64,000 nucleotides of DNA from Tetrastigma voinierianum (GCA_016808115.1 JAEQBH010000647.1:124001-188000), one strand, 5' to 3'; counted from the first letter of the stretch, positions 1-12,165 are shown. The notes: a model not told the origin generated them from the sequence alone. Numbers and translations are program-made.

Positions 1-611
1 GATTTTATCCCTAAAATCAAGGGGAGATTTGTGAATCGCGCCCTATAACTCCAGCATCCCAACAGAGCAGAAAAAGACAATCTAATTATATATGAACTCG
101 CTTCTCCATCTTGTGTCGACTTAATCACTCAGAGAGTCAAGGCGACACACCACCGCTTGGATTACCCAAGTGTGTCTACTTTTGTGTTGTTGATGTTAGG
201 AGGGGTCCAAAACGGCTACATCATTGGCTTGATCACCCTTTTGCAGTGTTCACGCGAAGCTGCCGATTCTTTTCGCGAGGTTCCGACGATCAAGGTCCGC
301 ATGGCTGGCGCTTGCTCAGGAATCGAATAAAGCCTCACGCACAAGGCATTGGCCAATGATTGTCCTGCAGCCCTTCATCAATTCCGACTCAAGATTCCCT
401 TTCAAACTTTAATTTGTTCAGAGATGGGCCGCAATGTCAAGCCATCCAATGAACTAATCGCCAGAAGATCAATTCCTCCATTAGCGCCAAGAGATGGAGA
501 AAAAACTGGAGGAACAAGCAAGACAAATGTGAAAACCCTCTATTCTTTCCTCTTGGATCACCCTGCTCCCTTTCTCATCTCTCAACCTCTCTCTTCTCTC
601 AATTTCACTCT
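1..611. other. No recognisable gene
   Basis: Two short open frames overlap here but neither resembles a known protein. The end (about 540-605) is rich in CT runs like a 5' leader, but nothing follows it that it could lead into. I see no promoter or splice structure I can support. Confidence 0.5.
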
Positions 612-770
612 AGGGGTGTAATAGAGTCGGGTCAAGCCGATACAAAGCCAAGCTCGAGTTTGATTCAATTAAAAACTCGGGGCTCAAACTCGATTGAACT
701 TTTTTTCAAATGTTCGAAACTTAACTCGAAAAATTGTCGAGTTACTCGAATTCGGCCCAACAAAGCTAGA
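612..770. repeat. CTCGA/TCGAG-rich dispersed repeat
   Basis: The stretch carries many copies of the self-complementary core CTCGAG/ACTCGA/TCGAGT in both orientations. It opens with a GGGTGTAATAGAGTCGGGTC-like segment. Plant genomes contain dispersed non-coding repeats of this style, but I cannot name the family. No terminal repeats or target duplication could be fixed. Confidence 0.35.
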
Positions 771-894
771 ATCAATTAAAAAACTAACAAATAATTATAG
801 TTGAACTCAACTCACAATAAAAAGTTATTTACCAAGGCTAGAATATCAAAATATTCCGAGAGGCTGAGACAGTCCATCACGCTCTACTGTCATG

Positions 895-1669
895 AGACAA
901 AATCAGAGCATACTATAACAACAACACGGTGGAAATCAACCCCATCAATTCCAGTTCCTTTGTAGAGGCCTGTTTCTCAAGCCTCAACCACCTCAATAAG
1001 GAGAAATTCAAGGCCTTTGGCACAACAACATGGATCGTATGGAAGCAAAGAGTTTGGTCGGGTCATAGCCTATCCATCCCAATAGCTGTTTAGTAGGGAC
1101 TTTCCTATGTAGACAATTGGTGCCAAGCGAAGAGATACCTCAAGGGCAGTAAGTCCCCACACATCTTGGCCCCCTCACGATGGTCTCGGCCTGAACTAGG
1201 TTTGATCAAATGTAATGTGGATGGTACGATTTTTGGAGACTTATGCCAAGTTAGGGTTGGTGGTGTTATCAGAAATGAATGAGGGTTCGTGATGTTTGCA
1301 TTCTCCAGAATACTCCCGGGATGTTTCGCTCCAACTGAAGTTGAAGCCTTGGCCCTTCGTGATGCTCTCAAACAAATTCACCAGCTATACTTGAGCAACA
1401 CCATCATAGAAATGGACTACAAAGAGGTTGTAGATGCATGTCCTTCCATCAAGGCCGACTTCTTAGAATTTGGATGTTTAATAAAAGAGTGTAAGACCCT
1501 CATCTCTTTGGGTGAAAACTTAAAATTATGCTTTATAAGAAGGCAAGCAAACGGTGTAGCGAATGCTCTTGCTATAGTTGCTCGTTTTTATACTAGCCCT
1601 TCAATTTGGTTTGAGGCACCGGCTGTCCTTGTGGATGCCCTAGCCTCTTACTATTTCTCTGATTAATTT
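895..1669 (+). pseudogene. LINE-type RNase H-like (RVT_3) remnant
   Basis: Translation from about 940 gives the W-x-V-W-K segment usually found between the zinc-binding end of a plant LINE reverse transcriptase and its RNase H domain. The RNase H-like domain itself follows (about 1175-1666). Visible motifs are KCNVDGT (first Asp), GGVIRNE, EVEALALRDAL (Glu), EMDYKEVV (second Asp) and RRQANGVANALA. In the last motif the usual His of the R-x-x-N-x-x-A-H pattern is Asn. A TGA at about 1279-1281 interrupts the domain just after GGVIRNE, so the open frame restarts at 1289. RT and endonuclease parts are missing, so this is a 5'-truncated dead copy, as is common for LINEs. A captured cellular RNase H-like gene is possible but less likely. 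Confidence 0.7.
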
Positions 1670-2162
1670 ATCTCCTCCTTGAAAGGGTTTATTTTAAAAA
1701 AAATAAAATAAAATCTAAATATTAAAATATTAAAAAAATTAATAAATAATTATACTCCGCTAGTCTGACTCACGGTCACACCTTTTCTTATCAATTTAAA
1801 TTTATATAATTGATAACTTGATATTCGGGATAGGAAATATCTTAATGTGTCCTTAAAATCCGACTCAAATAGTTATAAAGAGTAGGATGAGATAATGGGA
1901 GGTTTCAAGCTTGAGTCCTTATAAAAAAAAGAGTACTACAATAATATATTAAAAAGTAAGTACAAGTTAAATATATATATATATTAATGCATATATTGAT
2001 ATCATTTCCATGAAATGAAAATGAAAAAAAACTTATAAACCCTGGACATCATAGATATTTTGAAATTGTTTAATATTTATATTTTTTATATTTAACTATC
2101 ATACCTTTTAAAAAAAAATATTTAATTGTCATAGGTAACCGTATAAACAATATATTGTTTAT
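1670..2162. other. AT-rich spacer
   Basis: A/T-rich DNA with poly-A and ATAT runs and no coding similarity. The first part could include the 3' tail of the LINE remnant to its left (A-rich from 1693), but no target duplication was found. Confidence 0.5.
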
Positions 2163-2290
2163 TGTAATAATGGTGGATGACCACCCATATTCTGCCTAAA
2201 TATAACTCCCCTTACCATTAAGGCTTGTGACCCTTTCTATACCCTTTTATCTCTTCATATTCAAGATTGTGAGCCAATTAACTGCTATTA
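2163..2290 (+). repeat. 5' LTR remnant of outer copia
   Basis: It starts TGTAATAATGG and then matches the right-hand copy near 12215-12310. It lacks the roughly 25-bp segment present at 12188-12212 and about 100 bp of the later part of the right LTR. Coding sequence begins almost directly after it, so the 5' leader, gag and integrase have been deleted. Confidence 0.55.
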
Positions 2291-3256
2291 TGGCAGCTAA
2301 TGAATCATCTATGACACGCTTGAAGCGTGGTCGACCCTTGGGTTCAAAATATTTAATTCCCCGGAAGAGAAAAATAAAAGGGCAACAAAACCCTAGTCTT
2401 GAAGAGGCCATCTACAATTTCAAAATCATAACTCTTAAAAGGAAAAAGTGTCATTGAAGTGACACAGCTGCCCCCGAAGAGGCAATAGTCCCCGAAAAGT
2501 ATAAAATTATGAAGATGCACAAGATCTTGCAAATGACAGTCCCATAAATTATGCATCCACGGGAATTAAAGGGACTATACAAAAGTGGTTATTATCATGA
2601 GGTATTTTGGGTTTCAGAGAGTTTAAGATAAATTTTAAAATAAGATGATGACAAGTAACTACACAAAGGCTGATGTAATTGTCGCTGCAAGAAATGATGA
2701 TTTGGCCTGTATGGAAAGAAGCAATCCAAGTAGAATCTGGACTTTAGCAAACACAAAGTATTTGGGTTCTCAGAGTTCCTGGGGCCACCCAATGATGTGA
2801 AACCTTAGATTACAAATGGTGTTTGTAAGGAAACATAATGATAAATATGAAATTTCTAGATACAAAGCACGCCTCAGGTACAAGGTTTTCTACAAAGACT
2901 CGTAGATTGATTACATGACAAAATGTATCTTCACCTATGATGGATATTATTACAGCTCGATATTTGAATTGGGTCCCCGTTTCTGCCTCAAGAACTAGGA
3001 CATGCATCCTCCGGCGTGACGTAGTTACTGCATATTTGTATGGTATACTAGAAATGATATTTATATGAAGTCCTTTGAAGGATTTCAGTTGTTTATAAAC
3101 ACATCATAACTACAAAATATGTAATTAATTAAGTTGAGACGATCATTATATGGCTTGAAATAATCCTGGAAGAATGGTATAATCGTCTCCGAGTGGAGTA
3201 TTTGATCAAGGATGAGGCTTATTAAATAATCCTATATGCCTTTTGTTTTTATAAAA
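2291..3256 (+). pseudogene. Outer copia pol, part 1 (linker and N-terminal RT)
   Basis: The frame from 2291 gives the basic linker KRGRPLGSK..PRKRK, typical of copia polyproteins just before RT. From about 2815 come the RT start motifs (VRKHND, RYKAR, IDYM), then DVVTAYLYG and DIYMKSFEGF, and RRSLYGLK near 3135-3160. The last codons read FVFIK directly before the inserted LTR at 3257. Many stops and several frameshifts are present, for example TAA/TGA near 2455, 2800 and 2905, so nothing can be expressed. The polymerase motif carrying the YVDD Asp pair is not here; it lies at about 10966 beyond the insert. Confidence 0.75.
3252..3256 (+). repeat. Target-site duplication, left (TAAAA)
   Basis: Five bases before the TG of the inner copia 5' LTR. 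They match TAAAG (10931-10935) after the CA end of the 3' LTR at four of five positions. Five bp is the usual copia duplication length. Confidence 0.6.
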
Positions 3257-3356
3257 TGTTGATTTTAGGTCAATACCCAAAATGGGTCCATGACTAGATC
3301 CATAAGACCCAACTTGATCATACCAATGCCAAAGTAATGGAAGCACGCGCTTAATG

Positions 3357-3420
<64 letters not shown>

Positions 3421-3611
3421 CTAAAAAATAATACTAATTCACTCTCTCATCGCTACCAAAGATAAAAAGGAGGAAGAAATTTAGATTGTGAAAAAGAGGC
3501 ATTCTGTTTAGAATTTTGTTCAAAGATTATGATCCAAGAACAAACAAGATCTCAATATTCCAATGTGATTTTACTCCTCGTAAGTATCCATTATCTCTAT
3601 ATCTATTTTCG
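3257..3611 (+). repeat. 5' LTR of inner copia
   Basis: It begins TGTTGATTTT and shares with 10589-10930 the blocks CCAACTTGAT, AATAATACTAATTCACT, ACCAAAGATAAAAAGGAGG, AACAAGATCTCA and GTATCCATTATCTCTAT. It contains an (AT)n tract also present, at a different length, in the 3' LTR. The CA end is degraded; the limit is set from the partner copy. Confidence 0.75.
3358..3418. repeat. (AT)n microsatellite within 5' LTR
   Basis: About 30 uninterrupted AT units. The same tract sits at the same place in the 3' LTR (10697-10749) but is shorter there, so it was part of the LTR before insertion and has since changed length. Confidence 0.95.
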
Positions 3612-3622
3612 TATCAGGTAAT
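3611..3622 (+). promoter_or_regulatory. Primer-binding-site-like segment
   Basis: GTATCAGGTAA directly follows the 5' LTR. Copia elements commonly use the initiator tRNA-Met 3' end, giving a site that contains GGTATCAGAG. The TATCAG core is preserved and the flanks have decayed. Confidence 0.45.
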
Positions 3623-5478
3623 TTAGCACTTCAGCTTCGATAGCTTGGCATTGATTTAACTTCATGTTCGGATGTGTTCAATGATGGACTGTCGAGATTC
3701 TGATTCCATGAATTTGTTGCTGAAGCTCTAATCTGAAAGTTTCAGATGCACTGCTCTATAATTGCCGAATCAAGCTTCGTTCCATGCGCTTGAACTTATC
3801 GAATTGTCTACAAGACTATTTTAAAATTGTCGAGATCAATTTTTGAAAAATGGCATCTCGACGGTCTTTGCAATCTGTTCAGCAATAGTGAAGTTTTAAC
3901 ATTTTTTTTTAATTTTAATTATTCACATACAGCATGGAATTGTGATGATGATTATAATAATCACAAATAAAATCAGGAGGAGTGTGTGCATTGTTTTGTA
4001 AGTGGTGCCGATAGTGTATGCTTTCTTTTTATCGGGTTCTTCCTCTCTATTTCATCCGGTCCCTCTCTCTTTCTGGCTCAGATCTGGGGGGCTAAAAATC
4101 CCGATGACCACACAAAAACAAAAAAAAAAACATCCACTCACCCAAATCAGGTTTGGGTGAGAAGTAAAAAGTCCACCTCCTATCTTTGAAACTATTTTTT
4201 TTATTATTGTTTTCCATGGCCTTCGAGTTCCGATGGGATGAGAGGCTCAACGGTTTAATTCAAAAACTGTTTCAGTTTTAATTTAAAAAATATATAAAAC
4301 TGAAAGCATGTTTAAAACCAGTGCGCTTTTATTTAATAATAATAATAAAATATACAAACTTTTTTTTATTTATTTTTTAGATATTTTAGTAAATCATATG
4401 AATTTTAATTTTGATAAATGTATCCATTTTTTTTTCAAGAGAATTAGTATTATTTTATCAAAATAAGTGATAAAATAATATACTAATAATTGTTTAAATT
4501 AAAATTATATGATTTACAATTGGTTAGTTGGACATTATTTTTGTGCAATTATTATTTTGGGTGAATTAATTGAATTTTTTTTTCTCTGTATATGTACAGA
4601 AAAATAATGGTTAGACTCATTCGCACACCGCGAGTCATACAGACTTGGCTAAAGATTGTGTCATTATATCGATCAAAGAAGTTCTCAAAATCTCCAAACC
4701 TAATTACAGTTTTTAATAAGATTTGTGGCATCTTGTGAATTATATAATCGTTCTTCTACGGAAAATTCAAGAATTTGATTTAAAGTAGAGAATTAAAGAT
4801 GAGCTTGAATTGGAAGAAATTGAAGGTTTGAGAAATGTTTTCAATGCTGGTCAGATTACCAAAAGGCATTCTAGATTTCAAGATAAGAAATGATGGAACT
4901 AAACAATGAACTTTGTTGTTCATAAGTTTGTAGCTATTCATTGAAAATCTAAATGTGAAAAGGGAACTTAGGATTCGGGAAATTACTACTCAAAATTTCT
5001 CATAATTTTCAGAAAGAATAAGCCAAGATTATTTCCTAGAGAGCTTTAAATAATAGATTCATTAGCCTACTCTTGTGTAAGTTCAGACGTTGAAAATATT
5101 ATGAATGTTTAATATTTCATTAACTTAGTTGTCGATATTTTATATATATATAAAATATAAATATTCAATTAGTTTCTAGCAATTTTTTGAGTCTGTTATC
5201 AGTTTATTTGCTGATTTATATTAATTTTATGATAAATGCAATTTGAAATTGTATGCCTTGATAATTGTCTTGTATAATTATTTAATTAATTGGCTTAGTT
5301 GATAACCCAAGATTAGGAGGATGATTGGAAACGTAGTGACCTTTTTGATTCTAAAACCTACATGTGAGTTATTTCTAATGCGATTAATTAGAGACTAGGT
5401 AGATATATGTGTATGGATGAAACATTAATACTGTGCAATTTATGTCTTACCGTAGAACTTCGTGTTTCTACAAACACA
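3623..5478 (+). other. Untranslated leader of inner copia
   Basis: About 1.86 kb of AT-rich sequence between the primer site and the gag ATG. The short open frame at 3986-4189 shows no similarity I recognise. An unrelated insertion could be hidden here, but no terminal repeats were found. Confidence 0.5.
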
Positions 5479-6309
5479 ATGTCTTCTGCATCCAAAAACA
5501 TTATCGCTGAGCTTAACAAAGGTGAAAAGCTAAATGGTGATAATTATGAGATTTTGGAGCATGAAGATCTAATATGTGGCCGGGAAGAGCAAGAAGCTCT
5601 CGAGGTACCTAACATTGTATCGATGAGCCGAGGGGCAGGAATACACCTAACATAAAGGGACCTGGAGGCTTATGAAGCCTGAAGCGAAAGAATCCCTCTA
5701 GCTCGCATGCTAACGTTGCTCAGTGATGGAAAACATACTGCTAGAATTTAGAAGTTATGACTTGGCAATGGACATGTGAACCATGAAGAATAAGTTTGGT
5801 GCTATATCAGAATTAACTGTGATCACTCACATCAAATTTGATACCTACAAAAGAACGATCATTCAATGAAAAACATTTACGTGAGATGTCAAATATGATT
5901 TGTGAGTTAAAGGACACTGGTCATGTGTTGACTGACGAGCAACAAGTCCAAGCTGTAATTTGTTCCTTGCCTCAGTCTTGGGAGCATATGAAGATGCATT
6001 TGACGACAAATGAAAATATCCGAACATCGATGATGGTGCGCCATTCGAAAGTGAAGAAGAAAGAATCGAATCTTCCAAACTTAATACAAATGTGTGTATA
6101 GATGAATCACCACAAGAAAAGCTATGGGCGAAGCGCAAGTATCAAGGGTGGGTGCCAAGACAAAAACAAGAAGAAAGCCTATTTCAGCAAGAAACATGGT
6201 AAATGACCAACACGGAAAGAAAACGTTTCAAGAAGAAAACATGGCCAAGATCAAGGGCTTTTGTTGTAATACTGAAGGGCATTTTGTACTAGATTGCCCT
6301 TTAACCTAA
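5479..6309 (+). pseudogene. Inner copia gag
   Basis: ATG at 5479 starts MSSASKNIIAEL followed by KLNGDNYE, the usual N-terminus of plant copia gag. A frameshift and stops lie between about 5560 and 5830. The central gag domain (UBN2 type) is then readable from 5838: KKRSFNEKHL equivalent, MICELKDTG, VICSLPQSWEHMK. Another frameshift precedes the zinc knuckle at about 6250-6300 (KGFCCNTEGHFVLDCP). In that CCHC motif the first Cys is Gly, although a neighbouring Tyr-to-Cys change puts a Cys next to the second one. Gag would form the particle and bind RNA. With these lesions it is inactive. Confidence 0.8.
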
Positions 6310-6369
6310 GAAGGTATTCACATACTAAAGTTAGTGAACTTTGCGTAGCTTAGTTCCTCGTTTTTCTAC

Positions 6370-9300
6370 CGTATACATATCCTTCAGGATTGTACATCTG
6401 GGCACCTGACTACGAGTCAAGGATAGAGAGACTCGTGGACTTCTGGCTAATACCAAGGAGCAAAATGGATCTATAAACAATGCAAGAGCTGCGCCTCATG
6501 CTAATAGCATATGCAAGTTAGTCTCAGGAGGTGGCCTAACTTTACTTAATGCATGATGTTCCTCTATGCTCCGCAGATTCACAAATTTAATTTCAAAGGT
6601 TGGTTCCAGTTAAAAACTAGGTTTTAAATTATGTATCTACAGAACAATATTGAATTGTCTCTAGAACACTCATTAAGTGGATCCGTTATGTATTGAATGG
6701 TTTTATCATTGCGGATATTGATTATTATATGTAATTTGAGTTATTCTATGATAACGCCTTTCACATGGTTCTGAGATTGATGAATTTATGGCATACCGCC
6801 GCCATATTAATAAAAATCGAATAGATAGGCTAGTTAAAATAAGTGGCTACCGCTTAATTATGACAAAGTAGATCTGTTTACTGTGAGACTACTGAATGGG
6901 TAAAAGTATCAGAAACCATTTGCAAAGGAACCAGAGTGCATTTCCTTTGCAATTGGTCCATTCATATATGGTCCAATGAATGTGAGAGCAAGGCATGGGG
7001 CTTATTATTTCATCACGTTTACAGATGATTATACTCGCTTCCGTATTGTCTATTTGATAAACTATAAATCGCAGGGGCAATAAGTTGCTTCCCAAAGCTA
7101 TATGAGCTTAGCTGAGAATTCAATAATTAGAGTAGAAAATTTCAAAGCATTAAGAACCGATCAAGGTCAGGAATATTTGTCTCCACATCGGGCTTAGAGA
7201 CAACTATGATAAAAAAGAATTCAACATCGCTTGACTATTTCCAAGGACTCCACAACAAAAATGGTGTCATGGAAAGAAGAAATAGAATCGCTCCTTGAAA
7301 TGGTTAGGTCTATGATGGGCAAGGTAAATTCCATAACTACTTTGGGGTGATGCACTATTAACCGCTACATTTATCTCAATCGAAAAAGGTGCCTAGCGCC
7401 GCTTCCACCGTTCGCGTGAGCCACAGATGCCAAACCACCGTCGCCACGACCGGCGCCACCGTGGATCGTCATACCGCACACTTACCATGATGAATGCAAC
7501 TCAGAAGTTCAGCAATGGGATTTTGAACAAGATCAGAACACTCCAACAAACCGCGAGTAGGTGAACACAATAGTGGAGTCCCATGTAATTTGAATCACGG
7601 TACGCCAAATTCTGTGGTAATGATTTTCCTCAAACAAGAGCATCAATAAAGACTTGCCTTCTATGAGACTATGGATTTCGTGATCAAGACTCACTATCTC
7701 GAGGGAGTATTTTAGGAAATATGTTTCCCACTCCAAGTGCGAATGATAATGATCTTGATCAAAATAGAAGTAATCCAAATAGGAGTACTCAAACACTTAA
7801 TGATCCTGGTCCAAGTGGGAGCAATTTTAGGATAATAGAGGAACTGCTCTTCCGCACCTAAATCAGACGAAGGTGCGTGCATACACATTCCCCGTTGTCG
7901 TTTTGACATTGAGGGTGGTGAAGCCTTTGTAGCCATTACACAAGATGAAGATGAGCCAAGGAATGTCACAGAGGCTCTCTCGGGCCCTGATAAGGAAAAC
8001 TAGACAAAAGCAATGGAGGAAGAAATGGAGTCTATGAGATCAAATCAAGTTTGGGAACTTGTTGATCTTCCGAAAGGACGCAAGGCCATTGGGATAAATG
8101 GGTTCTCAAAATAAAGCGTGGCGCCGATGGCACAAATCTTGATAAATATAAGGACAGATCATAGCGAAATGGCACACACAGAGAAGGAATAGATTACGGT
8201 GAAACTTTTCCTCCCGTTGTGATTCACTCCCAATCTGCTCGATACTATCTATCAGTGCTATGGATCTTCAATTACATCAAAATGGATAAGAATGACATTT
8301 CTAAATGGCATCAGAAGAGGAACGGTTATGCAAAGCAGCTGCGGGGTTTTGTTAACTAAGGCTAAGAAAATAAAGCCTGTAGACTTTTGAAGTCCATATA
8401 TGGCCTAGCAGTCTTCAAGACAATGGTATATCTGCTTTCCTATAATTACTACATCATATTAAATGGTTTTATTATGATCGACTAAGATCATCAGGTATAT
8501 ATAAAAAGATCCATGGACAAGTTTATAATTATGTCATTATATGTTGATGATATACTTATAGCTGGTAATAGCAAGGAGTATGTAAATGAAAATTAAAGGA
8601 TGGTTAATAATCCAATCCCTAGATAGAAAGATATGCGAAGCTACTTATATTCTCGGAGTTGATCTTCCAGGATCGCTCAAAGAAATTCATTGCCTCCGCA
8701 GAGTCGTACATCAATAAGATCCTTGAACGATTCCAAATGCAGATTCCAAACCCATCGATACTCCTATTACTAAAGGTGAAGGTCTGAATAAGAAGTCTAA
8801 ACCTACAAGAAGAAGAGATATAAGATGAAAGTTCCTATACAAGTGCTATTGAAGTCCGATGTATACATGATGTGTACAAGACCTGGAGATTTGTTTTCAT
8901 TGCTGACATAGGAGCCATATCACCAACCCAGACCAAAGACATTGAAAGCAATTAAAAGGATACTAAGGTACCTAAAAGGAACTCATACTTATTCATTGTG
9001 TTACGATGAAATGATCTCGCAATTAAAAGGCTACATTGATGCTGATTGGGGAGGAGACTTAAATGAGAGAAAGTTTACCTCTGGGTACATCTTCTTACTC
9101 AACAATGGTGCTATCATGGAGAGAGTAAGAAGCAATCCTATACAGCCTTGTCCTTACAAATGTGTGTTTTTGAATTTGTAGCTTTTCCCTACGCAAAGAT
9201 AAGAAGCATCATGGGTCTCAAAGTTTTTTCGATCACTGTGGAGTAAATGCTAAAGTGCCGATTCAAATTTAGTGAACTGTGATACTGCTAAAAGAATAGC

Positions 9301-9500
9301 ATACACAAAGGACCCTATGGTCATAGCAAAACCAAACACATAGATATAAAGTATAACTTTAAAAGACATAATACAAGAAGGTGAATACGAAGTATATCCC
9401 TACGCTGAAATGTGGTTATGAGATCCCTTGATAAATCCGATTCCTCGAGATATATTTATAAAGCATGTGAAATCTCAAGGAATGCGTAGAATATGATATA
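6370..9500 (+). pseudogene. Inner copia pol (PR-IN-RT-RH)
   Basis: Protease is only a trace near 6380-6420. Integrase core: ARHGAYYFITFTDDYTRF with the first catalytic Asp at about 7030, then RTDQGQEY (second Asp) at about 7155, then an altered version of the third motif at about 7250-7275. A GC-rich stretch of about 90 bp at 7390-7480 does not fit the protein. RT: EEEMESMRSNQVWELV (about 8015), the K-x-YKARL equivalent near 8140, YGLKQSS (about 8405), and YVDDILIAGNSKEYV at about 8540-8580 with the Asp pair intact. RNase H: IKRILRYLKGT, YIDADWGGDL (catalytic Asp) and FTSGYIF at 8942-9110. The tail reads TKHIDIKYN, then DPLIN, HVKSQGMRR near 9490. Each motif is in a different frame from some neighbour; dozens of lesions are present. 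Confidence 0.85.
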
Positions 9501-10588
9501 CTTATTGTAATGTTTCCCAACAATGTTCATGTTGTATTAATGTTCAAATAATAAATATGTTTGTTACAAGCCTACACATATGTGTGAGTGTTTATTTTTA
9601 GTAATACACTTATTTATTGAAAAGTATGCTCTGACATATAAAGAGATTAGCCTTCCACACGTAATCGCCTCTCATTAATTTTTATAGTTGATGAGATGCA
9701 GATAATTTTAAGCTTATTATCTAAGTGATAATCGAGAGCCAAGCTTAAAATATGAATGTTGTCGCCTTGTTAATGTAAAAACAAAGATGAGATCTTATTA
9801 AAGATTGTAAGTGAATTAATAAAAAAATTCACTTTATCCGTCTATGTTGCCGTGACGGAGTTCTACGAACACAGAAAGAAGTAGTATAAGAGAGAACCTG
9901 CTAGATATTAGAATGGGTTCAACCATTATCTGTACGGTATTACATTACATAAAAGACACTCCAGCGGGGAAAGGAGAAAATACTGTGAGTACGTGTTTCA
10001 TACCATATGTGCAAATTATGAGACTAATATAGTAAATCAAAGCTTGATTAATGCCTTGATAAAAATAGACCTTTAAGAATAAGTGGCCTTATATTTATAC
10101 CCTTATGACTTATTCTAATTTCCTAGGTGACTTAATTTAATACTCATATTTTGCAGTGTTACCAAAGGACTAAGTGAGAGATCTAAATTAACTGCACTAC
10201 TAGAAAACAAATTAAATTAAAGTTAAGAGATTTTGAGAAAAGAGGAAGATCATTAAACGATTGCCATTTGTTTGTATTCATCATATACTCAATTATGAGG
10301 AAAGTGTCTATAATTGTGAATACAAAGATATGATGGAAAGTATAAAAGATTGAGATCGCTTGAGATTTGAATGTGATAAAATGATTCAGTATACGTATAC
10401 TTAAGTCTACTCATGATCTTGTTTGTCGAGAAGCTATATATTCAATGTGTATGTATAGCAAAGAGCTCTCGGGCTACGTCGGTCAAGACGATCATTTCTT
10501 CTAGTATTATGAATTGGTAGAGAGTATAGAGATGATATGTTCTCTTTATATAAGATATCGAGAGATCATGATCCTATCATGCAGGAGA
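9501..10588 (+). other. 3' untranslated region of inner copia
   Basis: AT-rich, no coding similarity. The last bases before the 3' LTR (GCAGGAGA, 10581-10588) are purine-rich and could be a decayed polypurine tract. Confidence 0.5.
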
Positions 10589-10694
10589 TGTCGATTTTGT
10601 GCTGTCATTTCAAAATGGAACCATGACCCATGATCCAAGACTCCAACTTGATTTTGAATTACAATACAGCTAAAATGAAGTTAACAAGCAAGAC

Positions 10695-10754
<60 letters not shown>

Positions 10755-10930
10755 TACTAATTCACTTTCATCTCTACCAAAGATAAAAAGGAGGAAGAAA
10801 TTTAGGGATTTAGAAAAAAAGAGGCATTTCACATTGTAATTGTCGCATATTTATCCAGTTAAAGCAAACAAGATCTCAGACTCACTGTATTTACTCAGGT
10901 ATCCATTATCTCTATAATTTATTTTCAACA
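10589..10930 (+). repeat. 3' LTR of inner copia
   Basis: It starts TGTCGATTTTGTG and ends TTTTCAACA. It matches 3257-3611 through most of its length, including the internal (AT)n tract. The CA end is preserved here and fixes the element border to the base. Confidence 0.8.
10697..10749. repeat. (AT)n microsatellite within 3' LTR
   Basis: About 26 AT units, the counterpart of the tract at 3358-3418. Confidence 0.95.
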
Positions 10931-10935
10931 TAAAG
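10931..10935 (+). repeat. Target-site duplication, right (TAAAG)
   Basis: It follows the CA end of the 3' LTR and differs from the left copy by one base. Reading AT-AAA-GAA-ATC after removal of the insert keeps the outer RT frame (FIK then KSKLGF). Confidence 0.6.
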
Positions 10936-12165
10936 AAATCAAAATTAGGATTTGGCTATCCTATGAGAGATGTTGATGATATAAATTTATTTAGACTCCT
11001 CAAGAGCCTACAAAAGCAGCTACATATTTAGCTGATGAGTTTGAGATGAAAGACTTAGGAAAACTAAATATTGTCTCGGTCTCAAATCAAGCATAAGTTC
11101 AATGGAATTTTACACATCACTAATATATGTTTAAAAAGGTATTGTACAATTTAACATGGATAAAGCATATCCATTAAGTTCTCCAATGATTGTTAGATCC
11201 TTGATGCTAAGAAAGTATCCTTTTCGTTTACTAAATAAGAAAACGGGCACTACTTGGTCCTCGGCAATGGCATCTTAGTGCACTGTGCTGGTTATAGGCC
11301 GATATTGGCTTCAATTAATTTGTTGGCAAGATTCTTCGCACCAATCAAGACACCGAATGCAGCGCAGTTATATCTACGCTACTCTCAAGGGACTATAGAT
11401 TTGGGTTTATTTTATTCAAAGGAATAAACTCTGAAAAGGATATATGTAATATGATACTCATCCCCAAGGCCCCACATTTCACAAATGTATGTATTCATAC
11501 GTGGCACATCAAGAATTTCTCGCGATCAACTAAGTAGACTTCTCGACCTACTCTAATCACTATGAGAATTGCACCTGGCGAAGCAAGTCAGCTTAACGCA
11601 GACATAAGATCGCAGTACACCACATTTGAATGCATGTGGGTTAATTGACATAAACATTCCAACAACAATTTATGAAGACAATGTTGTGTATTGAAAAATT
11701 GGTGTTAGTTGATACATCAAAGGTGACAGTAATCCAAGTATATCTCACAAAAGTTTTTCTTCTACCTACGAACTCCATAAGAGCTGCGAAACCAGTGAAA
11801 CAGCTGCTGTCACGAAAGTGATAATGTTGCGATTTATTCTACTAAAAGCCATTATCATCAACATTCAAGAAATTGGCATGATATTGGGATGCGCTTTATT
11901 TGTGATCACCGCTTTCGATATTCATCAAGGGAGTATTATCTCAAGCTCCATCGCTTATCCGACATATGCATGTTGTACTTTCTTTCCTTCATCAAAGCTC
12001 TAACATCATCGATAAGGTTTTAACGACACAGTTTCTTTAGTGCATCCAACATCACTCTAAGATTTACAAAATGTTGTGCTCATTTTCCTTTGCTACATTT
12101 TTTCCCTCAGGGTTTTTTTTAGCAAAGTTTTAATGAGTCACATTATCTTAGTATGGTGGGCATCC
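10931..12165 (+). pseudogene. Outer copia pol, part 2 (RT end and RNase H)
   Basis: It resumes with KSKLGF, then the VDDINLF polymerase motif at about 10966-10985 (both Asp present), ATYLADEFEMKDLGKL, and FNMDKAYPLSSPM near 11155-11190. RNase H traces follow: GTIDLGLFYSKE at about 11390-11430 and, after several frame changes, FKKLA..IGMR near 11860-11890, just before the pol terminus. A short purine tract (AAGGGGGAG, 12166-12174) closes the internal region. Many stops are present. Confidence 0.7.

Larger units (their letters stand above)
3257..10930 (+). mobile_element. Inner Ty1/copia retrotransposon, nested
   Basis: It is bounded by two LTRs of about 350 bp in direct orientation, starting TGTTGATTTT / TGTCGATTTT, with the right one ending CA. 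A primer-binding-site-like segment (TATCAG) follows the left LTR. Inside, in order, are gag (5479-6309), protease traces, integrase (about 6880-7310), RT (about 8000-8580) and RNase H (about 8940-9490). All are degraded by stops and indels. The order integrase before RT is diagnostic of Ty1/copia. The 1.86-kb leader and 1.1-kb 3' region are long for the superfamily. LTR divergence is clear by eye, so the insertion is not recent. Confidence 0.85.

Noticed and set aside
10630..10839. Open frame with an Ile-Tyr repeat
   Set aside because: It spans the (AT)n tract of the inner copia 3' LTR; no coding similarity.
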